From Nymphaea colorata (lineage: Eukaryota; Streptophyta; Magnoliopsida; Nymphaeales; Nymphaeaceae), in the NCBI RefSeq assembly GCF_008831285.2, contig NC_045149.1, positions 6,563,500 through 6,627,499 on the forward strand: DNA of 64,000 nucleotides. Direction: 5' to 3'. The position numbers and the translations under genes are program-made. Below, one piece after another: positions 22,401 through 37,400 of the stretch. The notes under the pieces are model-generated. The model was not told the DNA's origin and did not search any database. It worked only from the letters and a program-made list of their open reading frames with translations. Each line of letters begins with the position of its first letter. Within the stretch, counting starts at the first letter, position 1.

Positions 22401-25400
22401 ATGCAGACTGGGCAGGCTGTATTGACACTAGGAGGTCCACCTCTGGCTATTGTATTTATTTGGGAGGGAATCTCATAGTGTGGAGAAGTAAAAGGCAAGA
22501 TGTTTGTTCGCGTTCCAGTGCTGAAGCAGAATACAGAGCTGTTGCTATGGGAGTTTCTGAGCTTTTGTGGCTGAAAGTATTGTTGACTGATATTGGTATA
22601 AAGGTTGAAGAACCGATGAAGATGTATTGCGATAACAAGTCCGCAATTAACTTGGCCAACAACCCTGTGCTTCATGACAGAACAAAGCATGTTGAGATTG
22701 ACCGGCATTTCATTCGAGAGAGAATTGATGCTAAAGAACTTGTACTTCCTTACATGAGATCTGAAGACCAAACGGCTGATGTTTTGACGAAGGCTTTATC
22801 TTCGACCTCATTTGAGAGAAATGTATCCAAGTTGGGCATGTTTGATATGTATGCCCAACTTGAGGGGGAGTGTTGAAGTATGTTAGATGGGTCTCGGGAC
22901 CGGGTTTGGATCCGGATCTGATCCAGCTTGTAGCCCTTGTTGGGCATTATTTAAGTCGTGTAACCCTAATCCTTAAGGTGTGAATGAAAGACTAAGGAGA
23001 GAGAGAGTCTGGCGGCTAGTGGGCACCGGCTCCTCCTCATTCGTGGTTTTTTCCCTCTTGTTGAGGGTTTTCCACGTTACATCGTGATTGTTGTTTCTCT
23101 TCCTCTTCTTGTTCGTGTTTCTACAAAATTCATAGACCACCTAAACTAAGGAAGTTTGGAGCTATTTTTGGGCCACATATCCTCAAGGATTGATTAAGTT
23201 AAATCCCTGGTCCTACTGCACTTCATTTCATGATTGTCCATAATAGTAGATGACGTCAAATCAAACAGCATTTGACCAGCCTTTTTTTTTTCTTATAACA
23301 TCCCCATGCAGGCCATCGAAGATCCATGTCTGACCTTTCCTGTGTTGACCTTTTATATGTTCTTCCACATATGACTATACTTCGATTTGTAAGCAAATGA
23401 ATGGCGAAAGGGGTTTGTCTGTCAATTGTTTTTCTTGCCACCCTTCAGCATACATCTTTCTGTTTTCCACCCTCTCTTCTTTTTCTTTTCACGGTTAGGA
23501 TATTTTCTTTTTTCAAGAACATCAGGCAAAAGTAAAAAAGGAACATTGATACAAGCAAAAGAAAAACATCGATACCTCAACAAATGAACTGCCAGTTGGA
23601 TCTCGCATGTCACAAATCCAGAAATAATCATGGGTGGGAGTCAAGCTATTATCACTTATTTTCAGATTTCCAAGAGCAGCATTTATGCTGAACGAAGATT
23701 GAAACACCTGAATATTAAGGTTTAAATAAAAAATTGTGCAAACCAAGGAACCACTAGTTAGTGAAAAAAAAAGAGAAAGGAGTTTGAAAAATACTCTTAT
23801 ATGAGTATGCAGATTGTTCTGTGATAATGTAGCAAGTGGTATTCCATCCTCCTTCATCAACAATATCCAGGCATTGGCCATATTCAAGGACAATGAAAAC
23901 ATAACCCTGTATTTTCCCTTTCCTAGTAACCCTCTCGCAACAGTGTCCTGGAACTTGGAGTTTAGATTTTCTGTGTGGTCATCTATGATATTAGCACTAT
24001 CTGATGTAGATGATGACCCATGAATTTTGTTGCCAGACCCATGCGCACCATCGTCCCAGTTAATAGAATTCACAAAATCAAAAATTGCAAGGATTGTGGG
24101 CCTGTAACAGAAAAATGACAATGTTGCCAGGGATATAATTACCTGCAAAAAAACATTATTTTAGATCTACAAGTGCTAGACAAGGAATCTACGAAATCAT
24201 ATGAAAATTAACAACACAATACAGAGAAAAGGCAATAGGAGAAAAGGACTCAAAATTTCACCTCCTTGTCTATGTTGGAATATGCTGGTGAATCTATGTC
24301 ATGAATAATAATTTGGGCTTTTACAAAGTTATCCAAGGTATCACCAATTGAGATTCCACCCCTGTCATCATGAACATCATCAGGTAGCAAGCCAGTTATC
24401 CGACTAAAACTTGCAGGCTCCTTTGAGGAAATGGCAGATTCAGCTGCAAACTTGGCCATAATATCTTCAGAAGATTTCAAAGGGGATTCATGGTAATCAA
24501 CTGAATCCACCAAACTTTCAGAAGCTTCAAAAAACTTTTCATCATCATTTTTCGTTTGAGCACTGTTGCTATCAAAAGATGATGTACTAATGGATTCATG
24601 TTCCATGCACTCAATAAATGATCTTGCAACATAACGAGGTGAACCCTTCTCTTGATGGCTATATAAATCTTCAATTTCCATCGACTTCAAGACAGTACCA
24701 ATCCGCATGTCATGAACCCTGATCGAAAGCTCAACCTGCTCATATTAGAAGAACAATTCTTCTCAATTCAAAGAGAAATGCCGCATATAGCTTCCAAAAT
24801 ATGTAACATGTACGTATCAAAAAGCACCTGACCACCAATTGCACGGAATTCAAGTAAATGACTTTCTTCTGCAAGGAGCATCTCCTTGAAATTCTGTTTG
24901 GTCTAAAAAAATAATTCCTTACGGGTCAGTTCAACAAGCTTTTTGTTGCAGTGGAATCATTTAATTAGTAGGAGCAGAAAAATTCAATGCTAATTACCTT
25001 ATAGCTATTGCTAAAATTGATTCTTAATTCATCTAAAACACCAATTATAAACAGTCTCTCGTTTCCAATCGAGGCATTCCCATTTGTGGCTTCAATAGAT
25101 GTAGTACTGGAAGATCCATCATCAGTAGATGATTCTGAGAAATTGGTGATAGAAGCGGACGCCTGCATTGAAGTAGTTAGCATACAGTCCTTCAATTGAA
25201 CATGTAGAAGCAGCATTAAGCCGAATAAAGTAACATGAAGCTGAGCTTTCGAATGTCTACAAGACAATGATGCTATTGCAAACCAAAACGCCAGACAAAA
25301 ATGGTGAATGTAGCCACACCACATGAAAATGCCAAGACGGGGAAGTCTACAAGGAAGGAAGAAGTCCCACAAGAAAATAGCATGCTTGCAAAGCCTTTCA

Positions 25401-28400
25401 GTAACTAATTGGGGTACTAAACATGGGGTAATCATACATATAGCTCTTCAGTTATCCTTGTCTACATTGCAAATTCGGTGTCCATTTTGCGAATGATACT
25501 TTAGTCAATCTCTGATGCACATAGATTAGGGTGCAAGAATCAGATTCAGGCCGAGAGTTTCCTAATTTTTTTACTTATATTTTCTTTAAATCTGGTTGCT
25601 TGTGTTATACAATTCACTCTTTCTTCTGCTATCTTCTGTTTCAGCTTAATATAACTTCCACACAGTAAGTAGCACAATGATCACTGCTCAAGATGTGTAA
25701 CTTGAAAGATGTGCCTAGAAGCAGAAGGATGAATTTCAAAAAGTTAAAACTCAACAAGTACAGCACCAACCAAAAAAGGGGCACAAATTAACCATTTACA
25801 GTGTCATCAAACAATTACCAATATTATTATTTCCATTAGGACAATTTCACATGTATTATATTTCCAACTGCATGATACCCAGTCGTTCATTGTAAATTAA
25901 TAGGATAAATGTCAAAAATATTGCTAGCCATAAACTGAAGTCAAGTTTCCTCTCTTCGCTCTTCCAATCGATCATAAAGCCCTCTTGAGGACTACATTAT
26001 TTCAGTTCAGGTAATCTAGAATAGTGCCTATAAGCCAATGACAAGTGCAGCATAAAGATACATGAAGCTCCACAGTAACTGAAAAAATTGGAGTATGTAA
26101 TGCAACCATGAAACAGCAACAAAAAACCAGCATGTGAAATGATGAGGAGAGTATTAAAATTGGTACGATCAGAGTAACAGTCCAGTTAACGTCAGAAGCT
26201 ATACCGATGCATGGTAGATAGCAGATTGAAGTCGACTCTTCCACGTTCCTCTTAAATCCTCATTGTCATATCGAATAATTACTGCATTACCTACTTCCAC
26301 TACCTAAAAGAAATCTGGTTATTTAGTACGGCAGATATAAGCAATTCTAGAAGGAGCAGAAGCCAATGACAAGTACTTGAGAGCATGGCTGACCTTCATA
26401 TTGGGCAACCATCCACCATCACATATTGCAAGAACATGGCCTTCATTTCCCACATATTCTGGAGGAACATTCCATATCTGTTTCCCATATAAGCTGCACA
26501 AATGCACCATACATTTCAGTGTTGAAAAGTCAGAGATAACAACGAGGAGTACCAGACAGGGACAACATGGAGGCAAAATATCTGACATGCACAACCAACA
26601 ACCACCCACCCATGAAACTTTTCAATATAAGGACGCAGTTGACACAGTAGGGAAAGCTAAACAGGACTAGATCATAGAATATCTCACATGCACAACCACC
26701 ATACAAGAAAGTTTTTGGATATGTTACTTAAAGGAGAAGTTGAACAAGGGACTGGGTCAACAGTGACGAAAATGCAAGTTAGACCCACTTACTGTCTAGT
26801 AACCAACTAAATGTTGAATTACATGTTTCCTATGATAAAGTCAGAGATCATAGAGGCATGTTCCAACTATAAGGAGGATCATACGCCATTACTCCAACAA
26901 ATAGTGCAACAGAAATATGATTACTTCATCAAGCCTTTATATGCAATTCAGTACATTCTATGCTTTGCCTGCAATGCAACCGATACGATTCGTTGATCAA
27001 TAGTACTGACATTCAAGATTTCAAAAAGATACTAAATGCACATCTGATTAAATATTCAGCATCAGAAGTCCTGCACATCTCCACGTTTCTTTGAAGAAAG
27101 AAAGATACAGTGAAAGACACTAAAACGTTGGACTGATGTGAGAGAGAGAGAGAGTAAATGCATAGTGAATAAGCAGTCCAAGGAGCCTATCCATCACAGA
27201 GGACAAGAAGGATCATGAGTCGAAAATTATTCGTTGGAAACAACAATTGTAAGCAATGCCATAAAAGATGCGAAAAAAAGTGGGTTCTGAAAAAGAAAAG
27301 GGAGAACAAAAAAAAGCGGCTGTAGGCCTGTAAGACCTGATGCATTGCTTGTAAAACTTAGAAGCTGGGCTTTCCAGTATATAAAGAAATGGTCCAACAA
27401 GGCAGAAATATCTCCTTTGCCACACCGGTTCTCTATTTCCTACACCCTAACAAAATAAAATTAAGAGTTAGAAAAATCCAACAATGTTTCATGGGCAATA
27501 TAGATATATATAAACCTCAAGGAACATGTACCTTCCATGACAAAAGTGAGAGCCATCCTTCAAGATCAGTTTGGCTCCAAGGATGCAGGTCCAAGCTATT
27601 GTCAGATGCATCATACTGAAATATCTTCAAAACTTGCATTATCCGATGGTAGCGTGCTGGTGAGAAATGAATAACTAATGATGGCAGCCTTGCAGAAATC
27701 CTTGTAGAAGGATATGATGGATGCTCAACCCAAATCTATCAGAACAAATCTCTGATTTTAATGAATGGAATCACTCATATGTCAAATCCTTGTTGGGGAC
27801 AAATTTGCATATCACATACCTGTTGAAGTTTTACTACCACCCCGCACTTGTCCAGAACAGGCAGAAATCTTTTTGCATTTTGCTGTGAAGAACTTGCAGA
27901 ACATCCAAGAGATCTTTCACCCCAAGAGTAATCACCATCAATCAAAAATGCAGATATATCTTTCAGTTCTAGCTTGAACTTCAAAAACATCTCCTCTTCC
28001 TCCACAGAACTTGAATCGTGGTCATCCTTTGCAAATAAAATGTTTCAATTTTCTCTCATTCACTACTGAAATGTTAGATAATTAGCTTCAAAGAAAGTAC
28101 CTGTGAGCAAAGTGTAAAATGCCCAAGATCAAGCAGCAGTTTTGTTGCTTGATAGTCTTCTGGAAAAAATGCAGTTGGAATGGTAACCTTCGGTGCTGCA
28201 ATATCCAAATCCAGAAAAAACCTGATGGCACAGAAACGTCAAGTCGTCAACAATCAAAGCCTTGTAATTTCATGAAGACAAGACCTTAGTGACCCCAAAA
28301 TCCCACTTACCTGTCCCCCCCCACCCAACTCAACCCAGCTTCCCCCACCAAAAATAAAAAACACATGCGAAAAAAAAATGAAGTATTTAGGGAAAGGAAA

Positions 28401-31400
28401 TGAGTCTCGAAGAATTTATGCTTATTGATCACAGACTAACTATGTTACAACTATCTATAGTCACAAATAATGTCTCAGAGTTTTAAACGGCGAGGTTTTT
28501 CTCGGGTATAATAACGCGGGCTTGAAAAATATGGGAAAAACGGTATTTAAAAAAAAAAAACTAAAAATGAGGAAAAAATAAGTGAGAAAATAATAACACA
28601 AACATCAAAAGATAAGTAGATTTGCAACAAATAAAAAATAGAAAAAACCATTTTTTCGTTTTTAACGTTTTTCTCAAAAAAAAAACGTTTTTTTTTTTAG
28701 TTTTAAACGGCATTTCATTTTCTCGGGTTTTTTTAACCCGTTTTTTGTGACTATTACAACCTATGTAACACAGGTACCGTTCCTTATGATAGTGGTATTG
28801 GTACCGGTATGTACTCGGTACGACATTGACCGTACCGGGTATGGTCAACATACTCAAGTATGTTTCCATCAATTTTTGAACTCATCAAAGTTGACCGAGT
28901 CCAAAATTTCCCACAGGTTAGGCTTTATGTTTTTTTAACTTTAAGAAAACGCAGCGTCTGGGTTTCACCCACAGCGACCAGCGGTGCTCACTGCTCAGGC
29001 GAACAGTAAGTGCAACTCCGGCGACCTCCGTTCATTGTTTTCCAGCACATGATCGAGTATTCTAGCAAACGACGACTTCTCCAGCTAATGGCGATGCCTT
29101 CGCTGTGGTATTCAAACGTCATATGCTTTTCCATCGCCTGATTGGGGTGTTTTTTTCTGTCCAACATTTAAGCTTATTCCAATCGGACAGGCTTTCTCAT
29201 CGACTGGCAGCAAGTATTTTCATCCTCTATCGACTTATTTATTTCGGCCACTTTCCCTTTCTTGGATTTGAACTATTCTGTTCGCGGTTCCCACACTGAA
29301 AATAAGCCATTGTCGCCTGATTTGTGCGTTTTTCTGGTCCATTGGAGGTAACCTGATTTGTGTGTTTTTCAGTCAACATCGTTGGAGCTGCATCACATAA
29401 GTTCACACTGTGCACTTATGTGTAGTATCTATAAATTTATTTTGGACCATGATTTATGAATATGTTATTCTGTTTGTTTGATACCTGTACCGGCATCCAT
29501 ACCCGTACCTATGTGACATAGGTTACAACTTACAAGTACACCTCTATAAGCTAGAAATGTTAATATTCTATACTTCTATATACCAATACTCTTCTTGGTT
29601 ATGCCTCTGGGTTTTTTCTTTTTGACAGAAAAGGAAACCCCCTTCAGAATCAAATTGGAAAAAATAAAAGGCAGGCGCTAAAGTGCTAAATCACCTTGGC
29701 TCCAGTTTTTAGACAACTAATAGAATCAAGAGTAGGTATATCTATATAGACATATAGAAACAAGCACTCAGTAGCACGCTAGTCATTTTATATATTTGTC
29801 CTATAATCTACCTTATGGATGAAATCTTTACATTTAAAAGATAATGAGCCTATAAAAAAGTGATATTTTTTAATTATGTATTATTCCTTTGTTTGATCTC
29901 TAGCTCATTCAATAAAGCCTTAGTTTTCAGTTTGTGCCTTAGTGCACATTAAGCATTTGCGTTTTGGTTTACTTGAACCTTTGGTTTCATGACCCTTGGC
30001 GCTCATTCTTGTTTATTGAGTTCTCAGGGATCATCAGAAGCAGGTTTACTCGTTTACAAAAGGAGGTTTTCCATATATGGGCCAACCTTGAAATGCACGT
30101 CACCAACATCATTGGAATACATAATAAGACAGAAAATGTGAACCTGGTACGGTCTTTTAAAGCCTTTGAAATTTGTTGTTGGGCTGTACGTTTGACTCCA
30201 TCAATTGTCATCTGAATTGAATGGACACAGAATTATGGAAATGATATCCAGCAGAACAATGTGAGGTTCCCAATAGTGTGAAGATTTACCTGTACAGCAG
30301 CGGCAGTTTCCAAAGCAATTGCTTGACTAATATCTGCACTATTTCTGAAGAAGCTGATAATTTCGTCAATGGAATCTTTCAAGTACTGATAGACAGAGCA
30401 AACACATTATCAGTGAATCAAAGTAGAAAGAAAATTTGAACTCTATAAAATGGATAATCAATGTACCGTCACGTAGCATGGAGAAGCTCTTGCTATAAGA
30501 CTCCAGTCCAGTTGAACATCTACTGGCATGTATGTGAATTTAGCAACTAAAGATTCATACCTGTCAGCACTCTGCAAGAATAGTAGCACGTAAAGCAAGA
30601 TGTCTAGAAATCCTGTTCTTTCCACCAAAACATGCAAATTCATCCATACCTCAGCAAGAAGACCATTCGGAGAATTAAGCCTGTAAGAACCCAACTTTAA
30701 GTCAAATATTTTTCTCTCTTCATACAACTGTATAGAGCAGTCCAACGCGTCACATGATAGCTCAGCAAGACACTTCTGATTATCACCAACAAGTTTTGAA
30801 GCATTGCGCCTCATATATACTTCAAACAAGGAGTGCAGCACGTTTTCTTTTGGTTCCATCAAGCGTTCATCCTCACCCTCCTTGTAGCCAATCATCCTGT
30901 TTAGCAGTTCCCAGTCTTCCTCACTGAAACTCCAGGCTTCTGACCCATCCTTAACTGGTTGGCCCGACCTGCACACAAGAAGACCAGAAGATTTAACTAG
31001 AAAGTAAAGAATATAACATACAAATGGTTGAAATACTTTAATGCATTTACCGTCCAAATGACCACCACGACCCTTTTGCCTTCTGCTTCTTTTGATTACC
31101 AGTTTCCATTGACTGCTCGACAAACTTGTACGCCATCATTCTAATAAAAAGAAGGTGAGAATACCATGGTAAATGAAAAAGGATGCCCTCATACATCCAT
31201 TGCCAAAAGGCACAAACACATGCCCACATAAAAACAAGTGTATGTGTGCATGCATGTATGTCTGTGAGAGGGAGGGAGGATTTGAACTGAAAGCATACAT
31301 ATGGGTCCCTACATTTTCAAAATAAGATTCTAACTGTGTTATCTACCCCAAAAAAGATTGGAACACCCATACAGGTCAGTATTAAAGCATAATCAGGCAC

Positions 31401-34400
31401 TTTCTTTTTACTTTATAGTGGATATACTAATTTGTGATAGTGACTTGTTAACATCCATGAAAAGCTTACCTTCATCAACCCCTCCCCTTTCCCCACATAT
31501 GGATATGATGTATATATGTGCAGCTTTTTACAAGTAAGAAAAATCACACATCTTTTACTGCAAACAAAAGTTACATTAATTGTCACCTCATAAGACCTTT
31601 AGCATATGCACAAGTTCCTGGTGCTGCATGGCCCAAAGCAGAACTGTTTGTATAAACTACAATAATGTCCCTTTGTAATGTTCAACCCATGAGAAATTTA
31701 TAACAAACTCAGTAGCATCTAAGCTGAGGTAAGAAAGGTAGCTCAGAACCATCATATACTCATGAAGATTTACAGCGGATTAGATGGAAGAAAAAAAATG
31801 CAAAAAGTCAAACAAGCACGAACATGATCAGATAAAAATTCACCTTCCTCCAATTCCAAAAATTGATTTATAAATTATTATAATGTTGATGGTTTTTTCT
31901 CATAAATAAACTAGCAGAGCTATTTCCTTCTTTCTGTTTGATGAACGGAAAATGTTGCATTTAAAGTTATTCTAGATGTGCCCATAATTGCCCTGTCATA
32001 TATGCCCTGTAAGAAAAAAGCTGCAAACACATTTGCATGCGGTAGGAGGCCATCCTGGTGATGCAGCCATGCACGTGAAGATGTTGTGAACTGCAAACTC
32101 ATTGGGTTATTTACACAGAGAAATGCCAAAAAATGTGGAAAACCAAACAGTTGCACAATGTTCACCCTATGTGACACGTTATGATTATTAAGCTATGATG
32201 CACATAGAGGAAATAACCATTAATGCACTAGAGAAACTGGAACCCATTCCATGCTTTTGAGTGAACATTGGTTCGCATAGGCAGGGCCTTCCAGCTGGTG
32301 TGGCGTTACTATCTCAAGTGAGTAAGGCAGGAAATGTAGGGAAAGGGATTTGCTTTTCATATTTTAAGAGAGGACTGGGTTGATCATTTCAGAAGGAAGT
32401 CCTTTTCTTCCACTAAATGATAGATATCCACTAAGTTGCTCATCCAGATGGAAGGAAGCACCCATTTTACATGGGCCAGTGTAACTAATGCCCCTAACCA
32501 CTATGGAGGTGTCAGTTTTGTCTATACTATTCCATTTATTTTTCTTTTCTGCCATGAAAAGTGAAGGGGGTCCTTGCAATGAGGTGAGTGTGATGTGTGA
32601 CCACAATGACAGGCTAAAGGATGATCATTTTACCTCCACTGAACAATGACTTCAACATCCAGCTGGCGATCAAGTTCTTCAATCTCTTTGTGATCATCTA
32701 TAAGTGAACGATCCAAGTTGGATCTCAACAGAGATGCATAAAGAGAAACATATCGCTTTAATAATTTTGTGTATCTCAAAACTTGATCCCAAGATAGCCT
32801 TCCACTGCAGTAAATAACAAGTCACCGTCAAGTACTCCTAATTAGCAACAGAACAGCAGCTAAACCAAATAAGCATGGAGAGAAAATAACTTTTCCAAGA
32901 AGGATCACTGGAAAGTGGGAACTATAATCAAGAAAAGAAGATAGTTTGAACTTAAAAGAAGACATAGAGACTAAAGCTTAAATCTTATAGTTCAATTAAT
33001 CTATGAAATCCCATGCAATATCACTGAAAATTATATTTTAATTTCTTTTAGTTAAGAAAACTCCTATTATCATCCTGAGCATACCAATGTGTCAACACCA
33101 TTGGATTGGCTTAAAACAACTCAAATACATTAGACACACACATGCATACACATATGTACATCCATAAATACACGCATATAGTTAATATAATATGATTTAT
33201 TCACCAGTTGGTCGTTTAATCACCCTCTGCATTTTAACATTCACATGCTGGTTTGATGAAAAATCATGAACATGGGAATGCATCAAATATAGTTTGAGAA
33301 ATAGTATTGGTCTTAAATTTTTAGAAGTATGACCAGTCACTTATGGTTCCATACTATCTTGATGTTTATTGTTTGGCCTATTGCCATCCCTCGCTTGGTA
33401 TAGGACTGTTTGGAGCAGATGCACCCTCACTCGCTACCTTCATATTTATTGTTTGTTTGGTATTCGAGCTCACTCTATTTCTTGATCATTCGGGCTAGCA
33501 CCCTCACTTGCTTTCCTTGTGTTTAGATTTTTGGAGCTGCAGCTCTCTCATCCAAATACCATAACAGCTAGTTTTCCTTTTCCAAATGTTAAAAAAATCA
33601 TGTAAATCAAAGACATCCAGCATATGCTATGATTGTATGTGCATGCACTAATGGGCAGAGGGAAAAGGAGACTGAGAAGGAGAAGTGGAAATGCAACATC
33701 TAAAACCAATGATTCTTCCCCTTCAACAACTAAGGATTTCATTATCAAGAAACCTATATAACACAGATGCACCTAAAGAGGTACGTCATCTATCAAACAA
33801 AGACAAAAAATTGTATATAATTTTGTGGGAAGATCAACATGGCAAGTGTGAATGCAGGTGCAGGTGCAGCTCCTACGGTAAAATGGCAATTAACATGAGT
33901 CAAGCATGCTCCACACTGCAGGACATATTTTGTCCAAATTTGATCTGCACCCGACTTATGTTGAACAAAGAATGAACTCAGTCAACTTGAGTTGGGCATG
34001 CGCCAGGTTAATTTTCTCCAGATTGCAGAGAAATTCATCATTAACTGGAAAATTTGCTTTCCATAATGTCTTCTTTTCTTCAGCAAATTTTAGAGAAGGG
34101 GATAGGGCACATTGAGGCCCTCTTCTCTTTCACTGTTTTACTTCTCCCTCTCACACTGCTTGTTCCTACTCAGATGACTGGCGAGATTTCAGGTCACCGG
34201 AGCTCTCTCTCTCTCTTTTCCAGGCGATTGTTTTGTGGTTGTATGTGAACTTGTGTTCTTTTTCATTACCATTACATGTTGTTTCTCATTTTACTGCAAT
34301 TTTTCATATATGTTCTCCAATTTAATGCATATTTTACAATTTACGGCCTGTAAATCTGCCTTCCATGTGGCCTGTAAATCCATTTTTATGTGGCTCATAT

Positions 34401-37400
34401 TGATTCATTGAACGTTATTTTGACTAAAACTGAACCTGTTTTAATGGGTTTATATTAATCTTATTTCAGTTGATAGTGAACCTGTTTCAATGTATAGTTT
34501 AATTCGTAGAATAGGATTGCTCCGCTGTTCGTTTGAAATTGATTTGAGTTTGGTAAGTCCGACTGAGATATATTTTATTGTTCACACCCATACATAGACA
34601 CTTTTACCACATCCACATCGGCCCCAGAACTTTTTTGGAAAATGCTAAACCTCATACCTGTGTGACAGAGAGAAACATACAGAATTTCTATCATTTACTT
34701 GAAGAAGAATCTGTTGAGGATCATAAATTTTCAATATTAACGAGTTTTTTTCTACACTCTCTCTCCCCTTCCTGGAAATTGTCTAATGCCATTCAAGCCC
34801 TTCCAACAACATCCCCCCTAAGGAAAGAAAAAAGAGAAACCAGAACTAGTGAAAGAAGAAAAAACTGGAAAGGAGATCATGATACATACAGGGAGAAAAC
34901 GAAAACAGAAGACAGGAAAAGGAAGAACAATCTGAGAAGTAGGTATCTATTTGACACCTCATACCAGGCCGTGTGAACACTCAGAGAGTATCCTACGTGA
35001 TAAAGAAACTCAGAAATATTATCAATGAAAAGGAAATACCATGAGGAAGGAGGAAAAAATCAGGAGAAGAGACAGGAGGCTTCTGAGATAAAAACGATTA
35101 TGTCCCAGGCAACTGGCTTTGATCACACTTATTGAAATTAAGTCCTATAATTGCAACTAAGCTTTGAAACCCTAAAATATTGTTTACATTTCAGTTCATA
35201 ATCGTGTTAGGGCATCCATATTTTCTTATGGCTGAAAGCCCTTAGTCAATCTATTTTATGCCTAACAACTCCCCTCATTTTTAACCAACTCCCCTTCCCC
35301 AAAATGTGGAAAGCAGAGACTTCTCTTGCACCATCATTAAAGTAAATGTTACTATTTTCTAACCAAAAAAAAAAAACTTCAGATAGAGAGAGAATCACGG
35401 GTTTGGGTACCTTGCTTTCTTACATTGGTCAATCGTCACTCTAAAAGCATATTTCCACCAGACTCTAGGGTTCGTTTTTATTCCAACATCTGGACGATAA
35501 TGGGCATATTTTAGTCGCTTATTAAAGGCAGAGAAATTATCAGCCATTTTCAAGATATCCCGGTATTCATCCTGCATAAATAGGGACCAAGTATTAGGAG
35601 GAGAAATAATAAACCAGGAAAAAATAGCAGCAGAAAAAGGTACCTTAGACAAGCATAACACAACATTGTCCAAGTAAACTGTTGCTCTTTGAAGAGGCTG
35701 GTCAAGACTTCCAGATTCATCTACTCTCTTCTTGGCATATTTTGCATTCCCAGACACTGGTTGTAAGATATAGTTGTGTCCATTGATATGGGAAGCAGAG
35801 GATGTTTCTCCAGTTGCAAGTTCAAATATCTGAGAACAGCACAAGAGAACCCCTTTTAAACTGATAGGAAATCCATGCAGGAGCAGCAACCCAAAGTGAA
35901 TAACCATAAACTCTACCTGACTCCATTCAGATGGTAGCAAATCCTCCCATGGTTTGCTGGTTGTCAATGGAGAACTATCTGAATCAAAATAAAAGGCCAA
36001 CCGATCCAGCTCTACAAACTGCATAACACTCATTGCACAGATTGGATTACCACATATACATTAGCATTGAAAATACAGATAGAAGATTGAATTGCACTGC
36101 ATAATCTATGATTCTGTGACAACAGAGGCCTACAAGACTTGGCAAAATTAATACCTAAAAGGACTCAGCCTCAGATTATCCATGTAAAAGTAAAGCCCAA
36201 AAAAGGACAAAAGTATTTTATATTGCCAATAGCTAAAAGCGAATGACCATGACAACACTCATGAATACATTCTCAACATGCATCACCATGATCAAGCACA
36301 AGTACCTTTTGTATGCCTCCTAGAGCACCACCAGTAGCAAAAGTTTCTTTCCCACTTTCATCCACTGTTACTGCTGACAATTTTGCTAATGTTGCCCCTG
36401 CTGCAAATGGATGTCCAGGATTGCTACAAAATAGGAGCCATAAGGTTTCCATACACACACGTCATCATGAAGTTTTAAAAGGGTAAAAAATATTTTTACC
36501 TTTCAAGATCCTCATATCTGATATGGATGTTTGATATGGAAAGCTTCAAATTTCCTATAATTGTATTGATCAAAGAACCAAGCCATGTTGTATTCTGTCA
36601 TCAAAACAGAAAACCAATTTGACACAATGCCTATAATCTCCAAGTCATATGTAAGGCATATCTTTGGTGAACACATGTAGCATTTCCTACAATAAATATC
36701 AATTATTGAACATGGGAGCCACCAAAGAAAAAACTCAGTAAGAAGCTACTCTTCGTTACAAGTCTTTCTGCCTTTGAAACTTGAAAGCACAGATTCTGAA
36801 ATAATAGCTTGCAATGGTTTTTTCTCTTAAGTATCTCAACCAGTGTTGCAAAAATCAGTTTGTGAACCAAACTGATTGTTCACAAACTGATTGGGCTGCT
36901 GATTCAGCTGAATCAGTTGTGAATTGGTCAAAATATTTAAAAAGTTGTTTTCAGGATAAATAAATGGAAAATGTATAATAAATTACTTGATATTTTAAAA
37001 TGTTTTAAAATAGTTAAAAGTTGACATGTGGCACTCTGGAATCGGCATGAAATTGAATTGGCTTGTCAAGAATTCAATTCAAATCAGCCGATTCTGATAA
37101 CATTGTCCTGTAGTTATTACATCTCATTTGACATAAAAACTAAAAGTAACCCAAGGTTTCCTATTGCATTTTTATACTTCCAGCCTGCCACTTTTCTCAG
37201 GAATAACATTCAAACCAGAAACAAAAGAAGCATTAACAGAAGAACTCCCTACAGAATGCCAGAAATTTCCCAAACATGCTAAACCAATCTAGCTATTGTG
37301 TTGGTTAAAATATGAAAGCAAGCACCTGACTATCATATTGGACCTCAGCATATCATAAAATTTTCTTAAAAGAAAACTCTATAGTTCCTCTGTCCACTTT

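Larger units (their letters stand above)
18718..23125 (+). mobile_element. Gag-less, defective Ty1/copia element with intact LTRs and TSD (4408 bp)
   Basis: Both LTRs are 255 bp and differ at three sites, all transitions. The insertion is bounded by a perfect 5-bp TSD, AAATT (18713-18717 and 23126-23130). A tRNA-Met primer site and a polypurine tract are present. The gag region is absent: the leader runs straight into protease. Pol has two nonsense codons and one frameshift. It is antisense to the VPS13-like gene in its 8-kb intron 26. Confidence 0.95.

Noticed and set aside
29987-30211. Frame starting with ATG directly after an AG, a possible separate gene start
   Set aside because: The ATG is the first codon of VPS13 exon 15; the frame fits the upstream exon, and the rest of the open frame is intron.
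34578-34976. 132-codon plus-strand frame
   Set aside because: Falls in intron 9 of the VPS13-like gene, antisense, Lys/Arg/Thr-rich at the end, with no family resemblance.
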